From Labia minor (lineage: Eukaryota; Arthropoda; Insecta; Dermaptera; Spongiphoridae): 64,000 bases of DNA. The notes under the pieces are model-generated. The model was not told the DNA's origin, ran no database searches, and was given only the letters and a program-made list of their open reading frames with translations. A program made the translations under genes and the position numbers. Shown here in pieces: positions 49,101 through 58,100 of this stretch. The DNA lies in NCBI GenBank assembly GCA_963082975.1, contig OY720345.1, forward strand, positions 19,742,491 to 19,806,490, read 5' to 3'. Within the stretch, counting starts at the first letter, position 1, and every line of letters begins with the position of its first letter.

Positions 49101-52100
49101 ACATTTTATTACTTGTCTTTTTACTATCTCGCCAGAGATAATAAATATTACGATCGCGAATGTTTTCGATGTCGAGATTTTGATGTTTTTATAAGTTTTG
49201 AAGGTCCCTGAGTTATTTTCACTAAGGTTGAGAAAAATGTCTGTGTGTATGTGTGTGTATGTAGACAAGATTGAGCAAAAACGGTTTGAGCTAGAATAAT
49301 GAAATTTGGTACACAGGCATTATTCAAAATTAGAAGTTTTCTATTAACTTTTGAGAAATGAATCTCATTCGGAAGAGGACCATTACCTACGTCGTTTTCA
49401 TTTTTTTTCCTCTAATCTGACCGTAAAAATAAAGATATATGTTTGGTAGTTTTTCACCCGATTAAAAATTGTATAAAACTGCTATATTTAGAATTTCAGC
49501 TTGATTGAATCGCTGAAAGTACCGGAATTAATTTTTAAAATTTTTTTACAAGTTGACTGCCAATCACGCGAATGCACGTGACATCAACAAAGAGCCAAAT
49601 ACGCACTGGTTTGATAATTAGGTGACCAATCGTCCTCCTATAGAGAGAACAATCCTCCATTTGTAAGCTCTGCCCTATCTTTTGTAACTGTCCTCCTAAC
49701 AGTCCTTTTTACCGACCGACGATAGTAAGGGAGGTATTGTTTTCACACCAAATTTCACATGTGGAGATTTTTACATATCTCCACGAATCATGCATTTAAT
49801 TAACAGAAAAAAGTATTTTTAGCATGATGTCTGTCCGTCCGTCCGTCTGTCCGTCCGTATAGATGTGTACAGCCTGAACGGCTCAACGGATTTTGATGAA
49901 ATTTGGTATATTTACTTAATGCATCAGTGGGATGAATTGATCAACTTTTGGTGCAAATCCGGAAACCGGAAGTGGTAGTATTAGCGATCGACGATAGGAA
50001 GGGAAGGGTTATTTTCACACCAAATTTCACATGAGGAGATTTTTTTACATATCACCACGAATGTATAGGTTTTATCCTCGGGAAAAATCATCTTCATTAT
50101 GTTTTTCTTAATTTAAAATTATATGACGTCACCCAGCCCTTCATGACATCACAGCCTCGGGTAACGCCGGCAACGCCGGCTATTTCAGCTATATATTATA
50201 AATAAAATAAAATTAAAAATATTTATGTTCTATCCATATCTGTTTTTTATTACATTAATAGATATATTAAAATTATTTGAAATTGTTTCTGTAGCTGGAA
50301 ATTAATTTATTTCAAACCGTCGGTCGGTTCGGACCTGGCCACAGGTCAACTTATTTTAGTTGATCTGTCCCGTTTATAAATATTTAGGATATTTCGTACT
50401 TTTTTTCAAAATTTTTTCAATTTGCTTCTAAAATAAAAAAAAGGTAAAACGTTTTCTAGACTAAGCTTTTGAACATTTCCGAATTTTTTTTAAAATTTTT
50501 TTCATTTTGGTTCTAAAGGGTAAAATGTCCTGATTTGGTGTTTTCAAAATATGTTCACCTTATTAATAAATATTACTTATAATTTTAATTTATAATTAAT
50601 TAAATTTAATTTAAATATAATATATGTTAACTAATCCAATTCAAATTTTCGAGATAGTCGAGTGGAGACACTCCAGATTTTTTTATATTATTTTTTCTAT
50701 ATATAAATTTTTAATGAAATAAAAAAAAAACATTAAATATTTAATTAGAAATTAAAATAAAATAATAATAATAAATATAACAATAATAATAATGAGTTTT
50801 TTTTTTTAATTGTGTGAAATTTAATAATTGTCAAAGGACTCTCAAGATATTTTATCCTTGACTGAATCATGTTTTATGCCCGGAAGGAAATCGAGTTGAT
50901 GGGAAGAGGTGTTAGAAGAGCAAAGGGGGGGAAATTTGGTGAGGTATTCAGGTGTCATGGTATGTGAGAATGAACGGCGCCAGTTAGTCGAGGCGCCCCC
51001 ACATGGCCAATTAACCCGACATTAACGCCCCAAAAGTTTAGCGCCAGTGATTCTTTCTCTGTGACTTCCTACCCCTAAAAACACATGGTGATATTTTTCC
51101 TTATGATTTATGACGGCATTTCACATTCAAGAGGGATTAGTTTGCAATGTATATCATTCCAACACACACACTCACAAGACCAATGTTTATTTTAAAACAT
51201 CATTGAAAAAAATAAAAACATCCATAAATTATCTAAAATAAATGAAGCCGTTTGGAATTAATTTAAAAGTGGATTGGATGAAATCTGGCTTAGACCCACT
51301 CCTCTCAGCTTTCTTATTAGTATCGTTGTTACAATCAATAAATTATTCAAAGGAAAAAATAAGCTACTCGAGCTCTCCACTCGCAATTTTAATTGGAATA
51401 AATAACATATATTATATTTAAATTAAATTTAATTAATTATAAATTATAAATTAAAATTAATTAATTGTTTGGTTCTTTGTTGATGGCACCACGTCACGTG
51501 CCGGCGCGTGATTGCCAGTCAACGTGTTAAAAAATTAATTCCGGTACTTTCAGCGATTCAATCATGTTAAAATTCTATATATAGCAGTTTTATACAATTA
51601 TTAATCATGTGAAAAATTATCAAACATATATTTTTATTTTTACGGTCACTTTAGAGGAAAAAAATCAAAACGTTGTAGGTAATGACCCTCTTCCGGTTGA
51701 GCTACATTTCTCAAAAGTTGATAGAAAACTTCTAATTTTGAATAGTGTCCGTGTACCAAATTTCATTATTCTAGCTCAAAACGTTTTGCGTAATCTTGTT
51801 TACATACACACACACATGTATATATATACAGACATTTTTCTCAACCTTAGTGAAAATAACTCAGGGACCTTCAAAACATATAAAAACATCAAAATCTCGA
51901 CATCGAAAATTTTCGTGATCTGGCGAGATAGTAAAAATAATTGAATTTTAAAATATACTTACAATTAGTATACATATTTATCTTCTTAATTAATATATGA
52001 TCAAAAGTATACATATTATTTTTTCAATTTCTACTATATCAGATCACACTCTCCCTATATAATATATATTTCTATTGTACAAATTTTCAACCGTTAAAAA

Positions 52101-55100
52101 AATACTTTTTAATGATTCATTTTAGTTTAAATAATTTTTTTTTTTAAATCTGTAAATTTGATATTAATAGAGTTTTTCAAATATTAAATTCATTTAAGAT
52201 ATTTAGCTGGATATAAAATGGGCAACCTTTTTGTAATGTGGGCCAAAATTGAAAACAACCAAACTTAAGCGGGCCATTAACATTGGTTTTCTAGGTAAAT
52301 GAAAATTATGTTTTCAGAAAACGGTGAAGAAAATTGATCATAAAATAACCACAATTGACAAAAAAATGATGTTATTGGTATGGTATTTATTTTAGTAATG
52401 AATGTTATTAGAAATAACTGAATATTTTGATAAATATCATTAAAACATTTGAATAAGGGCCGGCCACCATATAAATTTTAAATATGTTCGCGGGCCGTAG
52501 TTTATGTGCAGGCGGGCCGCGGGTTGCCCACCCCTGGCTAAGATGGTTGAGTGACGATTTTTACTATCTCGAAAGAGATAGATAAAATAATGAAATTTGG
52601 TACACGGGCATTATTCATAATTCGTAGTTTTCTATCAACTTTTGAGAAATGTAGCTCAACCGGAATGAAGTCGATCATTACCTACTACGTTTTCATTTTT
52701 TTCCCTCGAAACTGACCGTAAAAATAAAAATATATGCTTGAAAGTTTTTCATATGATTAAAAATTGTATAAAACTGCTATATATAGAATAATATCAACTT
52801 GATTCAATCGATGAAAGTACCGGAATTATTTTTTTAAATTATCACTTTAAAATGAAGGTAAAAGTTTTAAAAAAATCAAAACAATGCTGATATTTCGAAT
52901 TTGATTGCTTTCTTATTTCAATAAAATTTTTATCAGTGAAAATTATGTTAAAAACCTTAAATCATATGATCGGATAGAATAAAATTTTAATTAATTTTCA
53001 AATATAGAAAAAAGTTTGATTATTCAATTCAAATTTGCAAGATAGTCGAGTGGAGACACTCGAGATTTAAAAAAATTCAATTAATTTTTAGCAGTTTTAA
53101 ATAGAAATAATTTTAAATGTTTTTATTTCATATTGTTATGTTGTTTAAATAAGAAAAAAATTAAAACAAAAAAAAAAACAAATTCAAAATTTCGTCTATT
53201 TTTGAATCAAATGGAACACCGTGGAGGTTTAATACATTTTTGTTGTCTTTTTTTTTCTATATTTCACAACTAATGAATTTAGGGATTATTTAATAAATTT
53301 AAATAATGTTATTCATATGTATAGAAAGTAATTCAATTTAAAAAACAAAAATGTTTTTCGTCTCAACTAGCATGCATTTGGAAATATGAATGCGTTCCAG
53401 ATTTGTTGCTTTATTCATCCTCTAGCCAAATTTTAATTGGTGGGATGGTGTGCTCTTTCAATGTGATTTACTACCTTACCCACCCCCTTAACGGGGACAG
53501 AATGAGGGGTCGGTTCTCATCACACCCTCTGGCGCCAGCAGGTCTTCCGCCCTCAAGAATGTCGCCTTTAATTACTATTCCACACCAAATGTCGTTTCAC
53601 GTTGTCATTTTTCTTTTAATTAATGGCCCAATTCATTTATTTAAGAATAATCATTATATGATAATGAATAATACCATATTTATCTATCTATCTATTTATC
53701 TATATCTATATATATATAATACAAATCTTAGATATTATCTAATTATCTATTTTTCTCATTTTTTTAAAAATAATGTCCAGTCTCCCCTCCAAGCTTCCTT
53801 CTCCTTTCCTGATTGGATGGTTTTCTGGACATTTATTACATTTTAATTGATTTACATCTGTATATCATTGATGGGGAAGGGGTACTGGTGAAGAAGTGAT
53901 GGTGTGTTTCTCTTTGACTTAAGCTGTTTGACTGTTATTCATGAAAGGTTGTCGTAAACAAACAGCAACAAAAACAAATTTATCTGTGACATTTAATAGA
54001 AGAGTAAAAAAAAAATTATCTCTCCAGTCAAGAGAAAAGTCAACAGAAATAGATTCTACTCAATCTCTCTCCCACTCTTCACCCTCTCCTCCTTCATCAT
54101 CTGAAATCTATTTTCATTTACACTTATTTGTCTTTAAATTAAAATCATCATCATTTATTAAGTAACTATTCTTTTATGTGTTATATACAAATTGGTTTAT
54201 TATATTATTTTATTTTATTATTATATTATTTTCTTAATTAAAAATTAAAAATGTAAATTAATTAATTTTAATAATTATTTTAAAAAGCTGGAAAAAAGAT
54301 AAAGCCGCCGTTTTACTTTTTTAGTTTTAAGTGTTTAGAGGTGGTCCATTTATATATTTAAATAAATAAATAATTTAAATAAATCTAAATAAATATAATT
54401 TTAAGATTACTATTGTATATGTATTAAAGGCGCCACAGGGTAAGGGGTTAGCGTAGCTTGTTCAGATTCTCGTGGTTCCGGGTTCAAGTCCCGGGCCTGG
54501 AAAGGGAACTTCTCTAGGTGGGGACTATGGGACGGAGTCAACCCAACCTCCGGATCAAAATTGAGAAGCTACTTGATAGCGCCTCCGATCAAGAAAACCA
54601 AGGTAAAGGTTGATAGGACCTGTTCTACTGATCATAATTGATATAACCGACTTGATAGGAGTTGTCCTTGCCTAGGCCGTATTGAAGTCATAGGTTTTTT
54701 TTATATTATTAAGATTAAAATTTGTAATGTAAAATTACAAAAAAAAAATACTTTCTTACTTTTGTTTAAATTTTAGAAATAAAGATGTATTAAATTTTTT
54801 TTATTTATATTCCAAATTAATACAAAAAATCTTGATCTATATTTCTTGACATTAAATAAAAGTGTAATACAAATATAAAATAGATATTTTATACAAAAAG
54901 AGATGAAAGTGTTCTTTGAGTAGGAGGAGGGATTATTTATTTTTTTTTGTTTTACTCTACTCATATTAAAAAATAAAATTATTCTTATATTACTCCAAAA
55001 ATAGTAAAATTGTATTCATGAGATTTCTCTACTCATAGTAGAAGACTAAAAGAAAATGCTTCGAAATATTTTTTGCTCTTAGATTTTTGTTTATTTTATG

Positions 55101-58100
55101 TTCTGTATTTTTTTATTTTATTATTGTAATTGCAAATTAATTAATTCATTTTTTAATAATATTTTTTTTTCATTTAACAAATTTAAAATAAAGAGGACAA
55201 AATTGATTGCTTCCATAATTTTGTTGAACATTGCAAATAATATTCCTAAAAATCTCCATATTAATTAAATTATAAATTAATTTCTATTTATTTATAAAGA
55301 AAAGTAATTTTATAAAATAAAGATACTTAATTATTGTTTATTTCTTTAGCAATTATTGTATATTAAATCTAATCAAAAACATACCTGTTAAAAAGGGGGC
55401 CAAGTTCCTATCGGGTATTTGTTTGCCTAAAAAAGGGTTCAAATCCATCCCAATGCCAAGTTTAGATGCACTTCAAAATCATTCATAATCATTTTTATCA
55501 ACAGCCTGATCCACTGGTAAACATTTGGCATTCCAAAGAATCGCCACCACACCCAGTCCTCCGCCTCCTGCATCCAGGCACGCCACTTTATTCACGTCAA
55601 CGGTCCATCTGGCCGAAATTCACTTTACCATACACCCAACTTAAAATATGGTATAGTTGTTAAAATACTTAGGTACATGGTTTAAAATATCTAAAATTAT
55701 AATACTTAGAAATTTGAACTGGGCAGGTTTTCGTGCTGTACAAAACACTCAGTCCCACACCAAGTCCTCCGCCTCCTGTATCCAGGCACACTACACGCCA
55801 CTTTATTCACGTCAACGGTTCATCTGGCCGAAATTCACTTTACCATATACCCAACTTAAAATATGGTATAGTTGTTAAAATTCGTAGGTACTTGGTTTAA
55901 AATATCTAAAATTATAATACTTAGAAATTTGAACTGGGCAGGTTTTCGTGCTGTACAAAACACTCAGTCCCACACCAAGTCCTCCGCCTCCTGCATCCAG
56001 GCACACTACACGCCACTTTATTCACGTCAACGGTTCATCTGGCCGAAATTCACTTTACCATATACCCAACTTAAAATATGGTATAGTTGTTAAAATTCGT
56101 AGGTACTTGGTTTAAAATATCTACAATTTTAATACTTAGAATTAGCAGGTTAAATTATATATTTAAATAATAAATATAATTATACAATTAATCTAGTGTT
56201 ACGTACAGTACGAAAACCTGCCAAGTTCAAATTTCTAAGTATTATAATTTTAGACATTTTAAACCATGTACCTACGTATTTTAACAACTATACCATATTT
56301 TAAGTTGGGTGTATGGTAAAGTGAATTTCGGCCAGATGGACCGTTGACGTGAATAAAGTGGCGTGCCTGGATGCAGGAGGCGGAGGACTGGGTGTGGTGG
56401 CGATTCTTTGGAATGCCAAATGTTTACCAGTGGATCAGGCTGTTGATAAAAATGATTATGAATGATTTTGAAGTGCATCTAAACTTGGCATTGGGATGGA
56501 TTTGAACCCTTTTTTAGGCAAACAAATACCCGATAGGAACTTGGCCCCCTTTTTAACAGGTATGTTTTTGATTAGATTTCAATACTTTTTTTTTAAGAAA
56601 GCTTCCTATTTTTTCCTTTTTGTGCCGCGCCCGCGTCCATTCTTAGCCTTTGAAGTAATTTTGTATTTAAAAAAATTGCAAATTTTTTTAAATTAAAATT
56701 ATATTTGTTTATATATTAAATATAATAATTTTATTTGTTCTTTTATTTTATAGTTCTGAATTTCCAACTTGTATTGAATAATAAATAATTAGAACTATTA
56801 ATATTAATTGAAAATTATATAGAAACTGTTAAGTTATAACAATAAAAATAAACAAACATTAATTTAAATTATAAAGTAAAATGGTTTAACACTATTATAT
56901 ATATTTATAATTTACACCTAACGCTACTTGTATAGGTAAAATGTCACTTCCGGTAGTCAGATCATGATGAAATTTGGTATCTGAATTTTTTTCATATTTT
57001 TAAATCTATATACAAAATATGAAGCAAATATCTCGAAGCAAACTGGTACTTTACTTGAAAGGTAAACGCAACCAGTGTAGGTAAAGTACCACTTCCGGTT
57101 AACCGATTTTGACGAAATTTTAAAAGAAATTTACAAACTGTGAATAATATCGGTGTACCAAATTTCGAAGTCCTAGCTTGATTAGTTTCTGACAAAACCA
57201 ATGAATTCGTTTGAATTCGTTAAAATCGCATTGATATTCGATTATAACAACTCAAGCTTGACCGATTTCTTAAATTTCATAATTTTTTGTTAACCTACTT
57301 ATAACACACGACCTGTATGCCAAATTTCATAGCGCTAGGACAATTGGAAATACCCTAAGAATTTTGTTGACCAATCAGTGAATCAGTTCCAAAATAAGCC
57401 ATTTTCACAGGGTCATATTTCAGGATCTACTGAAGCTATAACTATGAAATTTGGCATACTGCTTTAGTTCTAGTATATGACTACGTAGATAAAATTTTAT
57501 CTCTGTACTTGCAATAGGCACTGAGATACAGGGGGGTCAAAAGTGACTCCAAACCATTCGTGTAAATATACTTACGGCATGCGCGCGGCTTGCTGGAACT
57601 TGGCCGGCGCACTGCCGTGCGCATAGATTTGATTAATGAATATTGAAGGCCCATCACCTTCTTAATCCCGACTTGGTCTCTCTTAAACTTAGGAAAAAAA
57701 AATTAATTTTTTAAAGATTTGAATACTTTACTAATGAATTTTTTTTTAATAAACCATGTTTTCTTGATACAATAATACAAATTATACTTGTAAAAATAAT
57801 TCATTTATTTATGTATTTCTTTTTAGATTAAAATTTGGTTTCAAAATCGTCGAACAAAATGGAAAAGAAAATATACAAACGATCTTGAATTGCTTGCTCA
57901 ACAATATTATTCTAGTCTTGGATTGGCAGCGCCTCGTCCAATTTTTTTAGGCGATCGTCTTTGGTAATTATAATATCAATTTTTTTCTTTTAAGATTTCA
58001 CGTTATGGTTTTCTCTTTGAATTCATTTCATAATCATTTCCGCTTTCATACAGATATGTTCTTACAATTTTCTTAAATTCAAATTTTATTTTTAATGCAT

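Noticed and set aside
53403-53846. Open frame of 147 codons
   Set aside because: Codon use is AT-driven in its second half, no domain is visible and it has no start or splice context; the GC-richer first half is better viewed as a possible regulatory patch.
54429-54500. Possible functional tRNA gene
   Set aside because: The T-arm and B box are good, but the acceptor stem and anticodon arm do not pair and the sequence continues into a SINE body shared with another locus.
55466-56478. Repeated open frames of 65-73 codons
   Set aside because: All lie in the foldback/tandem repeat; identity reflects repeat copying and the same frame appears on both strands of the palindrome.
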